Source of the DNA: Nymphalis io
Taxonomy: Eukaryota > Arthropoda > Insecta > Lepidoptera > Nymphalidae
Direction: 5' to 3'
Assembly: GCF_905147045.1 (NCBI RefSeq)
Contig: NC_065906.1
Location: 8,866,001 to 8,930,000 of the forward strand
DNA: 64,000 nt
Part shown: one piece after another, positions 10,123-20,745 of the stretch
How positions within the stretch are numbered: position 1 is the first letter of the stretch
How the letters are laid out: the number at the start of each line of letters is the position of its first letter
The notes under the pieces: model-generated
Database searches by the model: none
The model's input: only the letters and a program-made list of their open reading frames with translations
What the model was told of the DNA's origin: nothing
Made by a program: the position numbers and the translations under genes

Positions 10123-10755
10123 ATGTCACAAGAATTAAAATTAAAAACTTCAATATCCGAAATATATTGTCCCGCAAATAAAAATATAAAACAAAGCAGT
10201 AATATAGGTGATCATTATCAGTCTCACGAAGTATTTAGAAATGATACAACAGCTGTTGAAATCATCGTCAAACGAGTCAAAAATAAAAAAATACAAGCCC
10301 CGAATACCTTCCAAGACACAAACGTTACAAAACTTCACCAGGAGATGGAACATACAAGAAACGAATTAAATAAAGTAAACAAAAACTTGGAAGAGGTAAA
10401 AAAATGTTTCAGACTAGTACTGTTTGAGATGGGTAAGCAATTAGAAGCGGCAAATCAAAGAGAGCTGAAAACACAAACAAGAAATCTGCTCCTGCAATTA
10501 GAGAAAGAAAAATTAAACAGCATATTGGAGTTGAAGACAAACTCACTAGTGAAATTGAGCAAGGAATTACTCGGTATGAGACGAATTATTAAGTTTGTAA
10601 ATAAAAGCATTCGATGTGTTCCCCATTTTAATGGAAGTGTACAGTCGGAATCAGATTATGCTGGATTTGTAAATGGTCTAAGGGTGTCGCCGAAGCAATA
10701 TGTTCCAGGTGATGATAATGTCACTAATGAAACTACAATGTCGAGCAAAATTTAA
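10123..10755 (+). CDS. uncharacterised 210-residue coiled-coil protein
   Basis: This is the longest non-transposon reading frame in the window, free of stops from 10060. I use the first ATG, at 10123, because the frame before it opens with TTG; the ATG context is ACAAAATG, with A at -3. The protein is Lys/Glu/Asn-rich. Residues about 67-160 form a long predicted helix with heptad-like Leu spacing (QEMEHTRNELNKVNKNLEEV, LLLQLEKEKLNSILELK). The N-terminal 60 residues and the Ser/Thr/Asn-rich tail look disordered. There is no signal peptide or membrane segment. TAA is at 10753-10755. Because ATTTTAG sits at 10053-10059, this could instead be a 3' exon whose acceptor is at 10059. I do not recognise the family. 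Confidence 0.65.
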   Translation: MSQELKLKTSISEIYCPANKNIKQSSNIGDHYQSHEVFRNDTTAVEIIVKRVKNKKIQAPNTFQDTNVTKLHQEMEHTRNELNKVNKNLEEVKKCFRLVLFEMGKQLEAANQRELKTQTRNLLLQLEKEKLNSILELKTNSLVKLSKELLGMRRIIKFVNKSIRCVPHFNGSVQSESDYAGFVNGLRVSPKQYVPGDDNVTNETTMSSKI

Positions 10756-10955
10756 ACAGTACAAAAATCATGCGAAGTACAAATAGGGAATGTATTATTA
10801 CACTTTAATATAATTTAGTAATGTTAATTCTTTTTGAATATTGAAACTTACCTGATGTTTAACAGTTGTTATTTACTAACTAATTTATATAGTCTAAGTA
10901 TTATGAGTATATGTTGTAATTAATTTTATTTAAAACATTTTCATTACAAAGCTAT

Positions 10956-10961
10956 AATAAA
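10956..10961 (+). terminator. polyadenylation signal AATAAA of the coiled-coil gene
   Basis: AATAAA lies about 200 bp after the stop codon at 10755, a normal distance for an insect 3' UTR. It supports the idea that the frame is transcribed. Confidence 0.5.
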
Positions 10962-11084
10962 TTACTGTGATAGAAAGTATCAGTATGTTTTATATGGTAC
11001 TGAATAATCGTATCAGAATAAGAAATCAATAGGATAACACCGAGACAGATTGGTCCGATTCCCCAAATCTTAAATCAATGAGTG

Positions 11085-11205
11085 CGAATCCGGGCGGTGC
11101 ATACCCGGCTGCAAACCGGGTCATATGGTGACCGGGTCACGCGGTCACATTGCACCCCGGTCACCCGTTTACGCGAGACACGCCCGGTTGTAACCATGCT
11201 CCTGT
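11085..11205. other. GC-rich patch with repeated CCGGGTCA-like words
   Basis: CCGGGT, CCGGGTCA, ACCGGGTCAC, GCGGTCAC and CCCGGTCACCC recur within 120 bp. GGTGACCGGG at 11127-11136 is the exact reverse complement of CCCGGTCACC at 11156-11165. There is no protein reading. It lies 330 bp downstream of the coiled-coil gene. The function is unknown. Confidence 0.6.
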
Positions 11206-11539
11206 CTATCAAGGCTAAGAAATATTTCGCACAAGAGTGTAAGTAATATTTCTTGAACGCATTATAAAAGAAATAAGTTACATGTGTGTGAGGTTTAGGT
11301 ATTATTTTTATAGTATGTGTCTATAATAACGGCATACTTTTAAAAATAATGTATTTTCTACTACTAAAATTATTATATCACTTTCAATTTGTGAAAAAAG
11401 TAATTTAATGATAATTATATCGTTTAACTTTAATATATTGTATTATAAAGTTGCTCCCCTGATATTATAATTTGATATTACACTCACGCGCACTGCAACG
11501 TGGAAAAAAACAGTGAGACCTACCCACTACCTGTAGTTA

Positions 11540-11841
11540 CCGTAACAGCCTGTGAATGTCCCACTGCTGGGCTAAAGGCCTCCTCTCCTCTTTTTGAGGA
11601 GAAGGTTTGGAGCTTATTCCACCACGCTGCTCCAATGCGGGTTGGTGGAATACACATGTGGCAGAATTTCAGTGAAATTAGACACATGCAGGTTTCCTCA
11701 CGATGTTTTCCTTCACCGTAAAGCACGAGATGAATTATAATCACAAATTAAGCACATGAAAATTCAGTGGTGCTTGCCCGGGTTTGAACCGATCATCGGT
11801 TAAGATTCACGCGTTCTTACCACTGGGCCATCTCGGCTCAT
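11540..11841 (-). mobile_element. SINE family A, complete copy
   Basis: It is in reverse orientation, from CGTAACAGCCTGTGAATGTC to CCACTGGGCCATCTCGGC. It is flanked by an 11-bp duplication, ACCTGTAGTTA, at 11529-11539 and 11842-11852. The head has both A- and B-box-like segments, although the B-box is followed by a short deletion (GAACC directly before GATCATCGG). The open frames of 73-74 codons here are shadows of the repeat. Confidence 0.92.
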
Positions 11842-11983
11842 ACCTGTAGTTAACAGGTTGTTAAATATTTATTCCTGGTATTCAAAAAAGTATACATTTG
11901 CTATTGAATTTTGTTTTGAAATGTTAACTTATTTAGACTGTAGTTATATTTTAAACTATAGTTGGTTCTTATTACATTTATTT

Positions 11984-12245
11984 AAGAGCCGGTTGGCGTG
12001 GTTGCCTTTCACGCCGAAGGTTGTAGGTTCGATTCCCACACAGGACAGACATTTGTGTGCATGAACATATCTGTTTGTCCTGAGTCTGGGTGTAATTATC
12101 TATATAAGTATGTATATACAAAAGAAAAGTAGTATATGTAGTATACCAGTTGTCTGGTTTCCATAGTACAAGCTCTGCTTAATTTGGGATCAGACGGCCG
12201 TGTGTGAATAATGTCCCAGGATATTTATATTATTATTATTATTAT
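11984..12245 (+). mobile_element. SINE family B (tRNA-like head, ATT-repeat tail)
   Basis: The head GAGCCGGTTGGCGTGGTTGC contains an A-box-like segment, and TAGGTTCGATTCC is a good B-box. The body includes CAGGACAGACATTTGTGTGC, GTCTGGTTTCCATAGTACAAG and GATCAGACGGCCGTGTG, then CCCAGGATATT and a tail of ATT repeats. Relatives lie at 49255-49492 and 60750-60905 on the other strand. Confidence 0.85.
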
Positions 12246-12394
12246 ATTTTTTAATTTTATTATTAAAATTTATTTTACTTCATCTATCATCATATAAAAA
12301 TTTAATTTATCTTCATATCTAGTCGTATAAGTATGTTAAATAATGTTTCGTGTCTCTTGCTTGCGCAAGCTCTGTTCAGTTGTGTTAGAAAACA

Positions 12395-12510
12395 TCGAAA
12401 GAAAAGAAAATCCATCAACTTGCACTGGAGCGGCATGGTGAAATCTCCTTCTCTTTAAGAGAGGAGGAGACTTTTACCCAGCAGCGAGTCCTTTACAGCC
12501 TGTTATTACA
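12395..12510 (+). repeat. decayed SINE family A body
   Basis: Blocks GAAAACATCG, CCATCAACTTGCACTGGAGC, AGAGGAGGAGACTTTTACCC and ACAGCCTGTTATTAC are in order. The head is missing. Confidence 0.6.
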
Positions 12511-12984
12511 TTTATAATATTTGTTTTAATATACACGTGCAATAAACACGAAGAGATGTCCAAATAATTCGACGGAAGTGAGCAAATCATTTCAGAAACC
12601 AACAGAATAAAACCATGACAAATTTGTTCAATTTCTTAATAATAAGTCAATGAGTGGAAAGGAGTACACATTTCAAGCTACGAAACGTAAATTGAAAAAT
12701 TACTCGATGCTCTGAGCTTTAAAAGTTTGATTGTCCAAAAAATACGAGTAACATTGCATATCGTGAGACGTTTGAGAATAATGTAATCTAAATAATTAAT
12801 TTGTTTCTACTACTACTGCTATTATAACTAAAACAAAGATTACAAGACATTATAATAACTCGTTACTTTAATATTAAGTTATAGCGTTGTAATTTTTATT
12901 TAAAATTTCAATTTCAATGTATTCATGTGTAAATCCCATTGAATGCACTATTATTGCATTTTTCATTCGGAATGAGTGAGATTC

Positions 12985-13137
12985 ACTATATCACATTATG
13001 GGCACACACTTGTCCAGTGTCCTGAAAGCCCTACGAATGTCGATTATACCCGACCTCCGCCGAACCGCGGCGAAGTTGGCCCGACTACACGGCCAGTCGC
13101 TACAAATCCTTCGCGAGCTGCACACGTCTTTTATTAA
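12985..13137 (+). mobile_element. possible LTR-retrotransposon Gag zinc-knuckle remnant
   Basis: This is a GC-rich island in AT-rich DNA. In the frame starting at 12997 it reads YGHTLVQCPE, then a Pro/Arg/Thr-rich stretch, ending at TAA 13135-13137. GH-x4-C is the second half of a CCHC zinc knuckle; the first two Cys are not readable upstream. The open frame in the +1 register (65 codons) covers the same bases and I prefer the zinc-knuckle reading. It could be something else GC-rich, such as another transposon. Confidence 0.35.
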
Positions 13138-14319
13138 TTTTCCAACACTCTACCCACATGTGATAAACTTTTTTTTTGCAATAATAGTGCTGTGACCATT
13201 CATAATAGCGATTGCGAAAGTACTGTACTTTAATTAATAGTGTCCGCAAACAATGGGTTTTAATGAATCGTCTAGATCGAGAGTATAGGCTAACGCAGGT
13301 TCGTAGATGTAGCTGTCTAGATATGTTGTCATTTGTATTTGATATTTAAGTAAATTAAAAAACTAAAAGTTTTTTTTTTTAATTAATCGTCTTAGTTCAC
13401 AAATATACAGATATTTATCAATAAAATCTTAAAACAATACTAAAAATGAATTAGTATAGTTTTAAGGTCGTAAGATAATATATATATATAGTTAGATATT
13501 ATATGATAATATATATAGTTAAATATGAATTCATGAATAAAATTCATAATTTTTTTTTATAATTATAATAAGTAGTCATTATGAATGTAGTCTTTTAAAA
13601 AATCATCTCCGACCTCTTAGTTTGATAGTAAGAATCTTAACTCATTGACCTAATTTAGTTGGTAACTGCAGATTAGTCTAGGTCTACATACCGAATGATC
13701 GCTATCTGTTGTTGCCATACCGGGCTTCTGTAACAAATCCCATTAAACTAATTAACTTTATTAATCGTGACAAATATTAATGAGCTTACGAATAAATAAT
13801 ACGAAAAGGCACACTGACGTATAAACAGAAACTTTTGTGCATTTCGTTGATGTAATAGTCGGTAGGGAATTTGTTCAATTATTCAATAGTAATGTGTTTA
13901 TCTTACATACCGAGCGAAGTCAGTGCATTCATTTCAAAATTATTACAGTTTGATTAGATTTTTTTTTTCAGACTCCGCACTATTGTTACTCCGCAGCGAT
14001 TTTTTTTTGAAAATATTTTATATATATTGTTTGAAATTAAAAAAAAGAAACATATGAGTATATGACATAGAACGATATCACTGACGAGATATAATCTTTT
14101 AACAGTATCAGAAAACACAAAAGCCGAGCCGTCAAACGCGAGTCGTGCTTGTGTGGAAAGGGTTCTGTAATATAGCAAGGGAATTTATGAACTTTTTCAT
14201 TTAAGATTTCTTTTACAATATTAATTTAAGACCCTATTATTAAAATTTTCGGTTCAGTACTTTTAAAGATTGGGTATCTCCGTTAACGAACGGAGATGCT
14301 TGCTTGTTTTGATATATTT
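13138..14319. other. AT-rich intergenic sequence
   Basis: No gene is supported. It includes TA-rich stretches at 13482-13520. Short minus-strand frames near 13954-14178 have no recognisable content. Confidence 0.55.
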
Positions 14320-14450
14320 GATTTTTTGGGCAGACGGTAAATGGCTCATCTGTTGAGGAGTGGTCACCACTGCCCATAGACATTGGCGATGTAAGAAATA
14401 TTAACCATACCTTACATCGGCAATGTACCATCAATGTTATGCCCTTAAAT
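14320..14450 (-). repeat. repeat family D fragment
   Basis: Blocks GGTCACCACTGCCCATAGAC and TTGGCGATGTAAGAAATATT, then CCTTACATCGGCAATGTACC, mark an internal piece of the family in reverse orientation. Confidence 0.6.
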
Positions 14451-14639
14451 ATTTGGTTAATTTTTTGTATCCAATTAAAAAAAGTACTTTGCATATAAAT
14501 TCGGAGATAAGACTGTGACGGACAGACAGACGTTTTATCATTTAATGTGTGATTCCCGAAAAAAAAGTATTTTTTTTTATTTATCAAATAAACATTCATT
14601 TATTTATGGTATATTTTATAAGCAGTAGAGCAAAATTTT

Positions 14640-14830
14640 GCTGATCCTTACTAATATTATATATACAAAAGTGTTTGTTTTTTTACGATTTCACGTCTTA
14701 ACTCAAATGATAATCATAAAATTTTGCAAACACGTTTTTTGGGGGTTCACCTGGAACACCTGCCCGCCCTTCCACAAACACACACTTCCACACACGTGGC
14801 AGAAGCCACGGATGGAAATTATTTTATTAT
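14640..14830 (+). repeat. dispersed repeat starting CTTACTAATATTAT
   Basis: It opens with CCTTACTAATATTATATA, runs through a T-rich part and AAAATTTTGCAAACACG, and ends in a GC-rich CACACACGTGGCAGAAGCC segment. This order of words is familiar from abundant non-coding lepidopteran repeats. A cousin with a different ending lies at 20585-20745. Confidence 0.55.
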
Positions 14831-15334
14831 AAATACAATTGTTTCAATGTTCGTTACTCAATCACGATCGAACGACTCGACACATTCATACATTCGGTAC
14901 AGAAGTCGATCGTCGAATAGAACTTACATTAGTATTTTTTTTATATGTATCTCAAAACCTTGTTATATATTCTAATTAACGGCCAGCGACGCGAGTGACA
15001 TAATATATTAAATATTCAGGGCTAGTTGGCGGTTCATGAATGAATTATTTGTTGGAAGTTTACGCAGTCATTTGAGAAAAAGTGTACGCATTGAGTGTAC
15101 GCAATTATAATTTATTCCGAACAGGTGGTAGCTTTCATTCAATTCAATCGTGTAATATGACGATTCAAATGCCTATAAGAGCTTATTAAAATAAATTATA
15201 TTTTGATTTCAACATTGATAGGCTTTACACCCAATTTAATTCTGTAGTTCATTATTCAAAAGTATTTATGAGAGCCTGTTTGATTTTTATATGAACTTAT
15301 ATTTTCTTTATCTATAAAATTTGTATTGTTTCAG

Positions 15335-15404
15335 GCGCACCGAATCCAGTGACAGGCGAATAACATAATGTTTTCCCTATGTCGACGATACAAAGATGAA
15401 AACG
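15335..15404 (+). CDS. PH-domain-like protein, first coding exon (5' UTR 15335-15367, ATG 15368)
   Basis: The exon opens after GTATTGTTTCAG ending at 15334, so a non-coding exon must lie upstream. An in-frame TGA at 15350-15352 precedes ATG 15368, fixing that start; other frames also hit stops before the ATG. It encodes MFSLCRRYKDEN plus one base, then a GTGAGT donor at 15405. The phase matches the acceptor at 46538, where the split codon becomes Glu. The short basic N-terminus leads directly into a PH-like domain encoded by the next two exons. The 31-kb gap to exon 2 is large but not unusual for an insect first intron. Confidence 0.65.
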
Positions 15405-17104
15405 GTGAGTTATTTGATATTATATTATATCTTTAATATATAACAAATTACGTAATACAGTACAGATTACATTATGTGGATTTTTTTATTAAATCTTAAG
15501 AAAATTATTAACATTATTGAAAAAAATATTTGTCCTACAAAATGTGTAGTTTGATCAAAGCTCCTTCCTATAGGCTATGAAACTATTGTTCGAAAATCTA
15601 ATGCGATTATATTTAGTGATCCACCACGGAATTCTTTTGAGCATTCTATTGTAGTATTGGATTTGGTATGTCACGCCTTCGCAAAAAATATACTGTACGA
15701 GTATATGCATAATAATTATAGTAGATAATGTTCGAGTCGAGGTATATGGTTTCATTCATAATCACTACATATTTGGATCTCAATTACGATTATTTTAACA
15801 TTTTTACAACGTACATAAGTATTCATAATATATTTATAATTAACTTCTCCAGTTTTTCTATATTTCTCGAATAATAAGAGGAGGTAGTATTGTGTGAGCT
15901 ATCAATATTAAGATATTTCGGGATTATTACGGTTTAACGACGTATTTTCGGCATGTCCATGACGATTTTACTGCACGTGATATCCTATAGCGTAGCTAAA
16001 GACAATTTATTCGCATGTGTTTTCATTAGAGTGTATTTTTCCAAATAATGCAATTATTAACAAATCAACTAGTCCTCGAATACAAAATTCACTATATTAC
16101 CATGAAAGTAAAATCCATGATTTATTGCTAGTCTAAGGCAACCATTTAATGAGAAGGATTGGTCCATATTCCACCACGCTTCTCTATATATATCTGTATA
16201 TTTTTGTCTAGCGACACTTGCCGGTTTCGCTACGTTGATTTCCTTCAACGCTGAACACGATATGAATATTATTAACACAAATGAAATACATAATAATTCA
16301 GATTTCATGACAATTTTTCAAGCTTACCTATACATAATAAATAAAATATATATACCAATATATATACTATACTAATTAAAAAACATATGTTAAAAAAATT
16401 GAATAAACCATATGAATGGAAATAGTCATCCCAAACAATCATATTAATCTCTATAATGTTACGTAAAACTATTCAAGACGTTCAAGTCCTTAATTTTTTA
16501 AAATCTCTGTTTATTTATTATATTCAACGCATTCCTAACCGCCTCTGGAGGGAATGTACGAACGAGGAATGAACAAAAGTTCAAACATAATACAACTTCA
16601 AGTGCTCCCAGTACTTGAGACTTCGTTAGTATTATAAAATGCTTTACAATTTTCAACATAAGCACTGCTTTCTCTTAAATAAATTCAATGTATGTACTTA
16701 ATGTTTTATAAAACCGTACGACAATTTTGGCCCTTACGAAAGCGCTTTGAAATTAATAATTAAAGTGAAAATTTTGAGATATTTATTTTAAATAATATTG
16801 TACTACCAGGAGACAGGCAAAACTTACTTGTACTTGTTTTGGAAGAAATATTTGTTCGTTAATTATTATTGATTGTCTGTAAACGGGTCTCCCGTTTAGT
16901 TTTAACCCAACTCTATTGTAGTTTGTTTACTCGGAAATTATTATAGGAAATTAAAGTTTGAAATTGTATTAGTATTAATTGAATTTTACTTTTGTCGTAA
17001 ATGTATCAAATGTTCCCTTCTTTTGACGTCAAATATACCTTCCTTTTTAATGTATATCTGTAATAATATTGTTAACAAGAGAGATAAAAAAAACTTATAA
17101 CTCA
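15405..17104. other. first-intron sequence, no separate gene seen
   Basis: AT-rich intron DNA. At 16150-16265 there are faint SINE family A words in reverse orientation (CCATATTCCACCACGCT, GATTTCCTTCAACGCTGAACACG). Nothing else is supported. Confidence 0.5.
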
Positions 17105-17394
17105 AGGTTTCCGTCTCTGCAAATTCAATTTGTCTTCTCTTGGGCAAGGTGTTCGCTTTTATAATAAAATTCCTCAATTACTAGCTTTGACAATTACTAA
17201 ATTTATATTATATATGCAGAAAAATGATTAATAAGGCGTAATCAATAAAGGATTATATAATATAGATGATAAAAAAAGTACGGAGGTATTCATTGATTAT
17301 CATACAACATAAATAATAATTCAATTCTATTGTAAATATAATATTACTTGATCGAAAAATAATGTTAAAATAATGTTACTTGATCGAAAAAGTG

Positions 17395-17550
17395 TAACTA
17401 CTAAGTTATTGCCGGTTCTTCTTGGTAGAATCTACATACCAAAACGAGGGTAGCTTTAAATTTAATTTCTAAAATATTGTAAAATGATGCAAAAGTCTCA
17501 AGAGCCTACTTGAAAAATATTCATTTTGATTTGATTTTATTTGATTAACT
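17395..17550 (+). repeat. dispersed repeat tail (GCCGGTTCTTCTTGGTAGAATC)
   Basis: TTGCCGGTTCTTCTTGGTAG, ACGAGGGTAGCTTTAAATTT and a final ATTTTGATTTGATTTTATTTG match a common lepidopteran retroelement 3' tail. A weaker piece is at 38250-38290. Just upstream, at 17340-17400, ATGTTACTTGATCGAAAAA is present twice in tandem, the first time as ATATTACTTG. Confidence 0.5.
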
Positions 17551-18240
17551 TAATTAACTATCAGACAGATTCGATAAATTATTTTGCGTTTTATAATCCG
17601 TTAATTGAGAAAGTTTATAGATTATCTATATTATTTCAAGCTTCGACCTTAATTAGCTGAGACTCTTACGAATAGAGCTGGTATTTAGTTAATGATATGG
17701 GTCGCTAGTTTTTAATAATACTAGCGTTGTCAAACATACGCAGTCAAAATTTGTCCAAAAGTTTTGTTAATTATTTAAAAAAGATATGAATTTCACAAAG
17801 AAATGGAGAAAAAGGCTCTGAACTGTTTTGTCTTTGCCTATTAATATACAACAGTAACGAAAATCGTTAACCAATATTATGTCACCGCGGGGGAAACTGC
17901 GGGGCACAGCTAGATAATAAGCTTCAATGTATTGTAGAGCTACAACAAAAGATGTTGCCTTAGTTGTAGTCTTTATTCAGAGCCTTTATGGTCAGGGTTA
18001 TTTAAAATAATGTTAAAGACAACCGCAAGAAAGAAATACAAGAAAATTTAATATTTACAGGATTAAAACCTTTGAATACGATATCAAAATATTCATATTA
18101 TGTTATAAAAGTAAAATTAATAGATTATTAATTCCATAATAAAAACTAACGGATATTACATTTGATTACTACCAGACAGAATTGTATGAAGTATGAATAA
18201 ATGAAGTAAATATGCACCTAATGAAATTTAATAACGATAC

Positions 18241-18286
18241 GAAATTGCTTGAACAAGATGCTATCGTCCTGTATTCAAGCAATTTC
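18241..18286. repeat. inverted repeat, 13-bp arms
   Basis: GAAATTGCTTGAA at 18241-18253 is the exact reverse complement of TTCAAGCAATTTC at 18274-18286, with a 20-base loop. Confidence 0.9.
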
Positions 18287-18539
18287 TTCGAGATATGTAA
18301 TGAAATTCATTATTAATAAGCTGTTTCATCCTACACATTTCATTATTTATGCACCTTAACACTTAACCCATATAACTCATAATAGGTAGCTTTGTGCAAA
18401 CCCCCTGGTTGGGCAAAACCCACGCATTATTTGTTTACCGTTAAACAATAATACTACGTATTTCATAATTTTGTTTAAAGGTAAAATGTTAAGAGTTGTG
18501 TCAACACAAATGCAGAGCCATGCGAGTTAGATTTATTAA

Positions 18540-18632
18540 TAATAATATGTATTTGAGAGGAGCAGCAGTGGTGGAATAAGTTCCAATCTCTTCAAAAGGA
18601 GATGCCTTAGCCCAGCAGCGGGAAATTAATAG
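18540..18632 (+). repeat. decayed SINE family A 3' part
   Basis: GTGGTGGAATAAGTTCCAATC and GCCTTAGCCCAGCAGCGGG are diagnostic of the SINE body. The 5' part is absent. Confidence 0.65.
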
Positions 18633-19589
18633 ACTTTTTTTACATTCAGATTTTGATATTATTACTTCATAATTTATTTTATTTTTGTTGTGGAATAATA
18701 TTTTAATTAAGGTTAAATCATGACTGTCTATCATAATTACTGGAATCATAAGTTTCGCTGTATACTTTGTATTACATCGCGGTAATAATCATAATAATAA
18801 ATGTTTTTTTCTTAATTTAATTAATATCCCTGTAGGTTACCAAATCACTGAATGCTCCTAGTTTAAATAATATTCAACTTAGTACAGATGTCAAAACTGT
18901 TAATGATTACTTTTAACTATCAAGTTTAATTTATTGATCCATCATTGTTGTATTTAATTATTTTTAAAACAAATGTGTATTTATTATTGATAATCAATAA
19001 GAAAGTTTATATTTCTATAATTTATTAAGTAGTTTGAATTTGATACAATCTAATTCGTTCTGAATTAGAATCTTGTCCTGAAGTTTAATCAAGAAATCTA
19101 GATTCGACTTCGAAGCTTGGAAACTATGCACTTAATTAGTAAGGTCGCAGCGAGTCTGTAACGTTTATACTAATGATATATTATACTACTAAATATATTC
19201 ATATACCACATTTGATTAAGTAATAAGAAAATATACATACTACTTATTTCAATCATTTATATTTAACGTTTTTTAAAGGGATACCGTATTCCGTAAAGCA
19301 TTTTTATAAAGCATATATATATATATATATATATATTAACATAAAAAAATACATATACAGTTGCTCCTTCATTTATTGCGCTGGGATCTGCAAATTTTAT
19401 GAACATTCCAGAATTTGCTCTTAATATGGCCAGAAGTCTTGTCCAAGAACCGTACCACTACACAAGGCGCTTTTGTCGTAGAAATGTTTATAATGTCTCT
19501 AATAAGAATGGTCATTCGTTATATACATTGATCTCCTGTCTATTTAAAATAACATGAAAATTTAATAGTACTTGCCTTTTTTTCACTCT

Positions 19590-19710
19590 GAAAAAAAGCG
19601 TTATGCGTTTTCCCCACGGGAACAGTATTTGGGGCTCGCCGGTGTCCGGGCTACCGTGACGATCTGACGGACGGCTGCCTATGCAGGTCTCCATTCTCTA
19701 GGGCACTAGT
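19590..19710 (-). mobile_element. possible R1-like LINE 3' UTR scrap
   Basis: The segment GCTACCGTGACGATCTGACGG closely matches CTACCGTGACGTCCTGACGG in the R1-clade element at 25350, and the following CAGGTCTCC compares with CAGGCCTCC there. The similarity is short, so this is tentative. Confidence 0.35.
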
Positions 19711-20244
19711 ACTTGCCTGGATTTGAACCAATAATTTAATTATGTGAAAATACAAATATTTAGTATTATAATAAGGTTGATATTCCTATCAAACTTCCGT
19801 TTATGAATGTAATGGAAACTGAATTTTGGAACTAAGTAACATAATAAAGGAACTCAATATAAATAAATCCATAAAGTTTTCATTCACTTACATAAAATTG
19901 GGGTCTACAAGTCACTCCGTTCCTCTCCGAATCCATCGTTACGAAGTTTATTTGAGGCACGTCGTTAACTAATATGTGTGATATTTAGATCATTAGTATT
20001 ATGAATTTTCAAGGATTTCTAACACATAACAAAAACTAAATGGAATAAAAACTTTGTCTAATTAGGCGTTAATAAGCATTCTACTAAAAATGAATTGAAG
20101 AGGCTTAGTGGCTAGTGGGTTCGCTACATTAAGCGCTCACCGGCTTAAAATATAAATTCTATTGAGAAAAGTCAGCTATAACTTAGTAATATAACAATCT
20201 TTGAATGTAGAAAAGTGGTATTTTGGCGCCTCATTTCTTTAACG

Positions 20245-20435
20245 AAGATCACGAGTTTAATTTCGTGCTTAATTGGCGTTTATAATTCAACTCGTATTCG
20301 TTGCTTAATAAAGAAAAATATAAATAGACAACTGGTAGGTATGTCCGGTATAAGTCGGATAAAATTCGGCCACGTTTCCACCGAAAAGCTCCAAACATTT
20401 TTTTTGAGGAGGGAGTAGGCGTTTACTCAGCTTTA
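20245..20435 (+). repeat. decayed SINE family A copy
   Basis: TTTATAATTCAACTCGT, GAAAAGCTCCAAAC and TTTTGAGGAGGGAGTAGGCG are SINE body words in the right order. Very diverged. Confidence 0.45.
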
Positions 20436-20584
20436 AGACTTTTATTTAGTTATTTTTCTTTTTTTATTAGATTGTGTTAACTATATTTATTGCAAGACAG
20501 TGGAGTATATATAATATCCACGAAAAAAATTGATCGACTTTGCTGTGATCGAATTACTTTTCATAATTTTTTATAATATTTAAC

Positions 20585-20745
20585 AGACCTTTACTAATAT
20601 TATAAATGCGAAAGTAACTCAGTTTGTCTGTTACGCTTTTATGGTAAAAACACTGAACCTAATTTGATGAAATTATGTATGAAGCATACTTGAAACCTAA
20701 CCCCCCTCCCTCCAAAGGCTATTATAGCTTCGGGCGAAAACTAGT
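20585..20745 (+). repeat. dispersed repeat (TTTACTAATATTATAAATGCG ... CGGGCGAAAACTAGT)
   Basis: It starts TTTACTAATATTATAAATG, continues with CGAAAGTAACTCAGTTTGTC, and ends in AGCTTCGGGCGAAAACTAGT. This start and end pair marks a very common non-coding lepidopteran repeat; I do not name its class. Confidence 0.65.

Larger units (their letters stand above)
17560..20579. other. first-intron sequence with small repeats
   Basis: No gene is supported. It contains a GC-rich CACCGCGGGGGAAACTGCGG repeat end near 17883, a hairpin at 18241-18286, a decayed SINE body at 18540-18632, a TA run at 19312-19336 and a GC-rich R1-like scrap at 19590-19710. A decayed SINE A copy lies at about 20245-20435. Confidence 0.5.
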
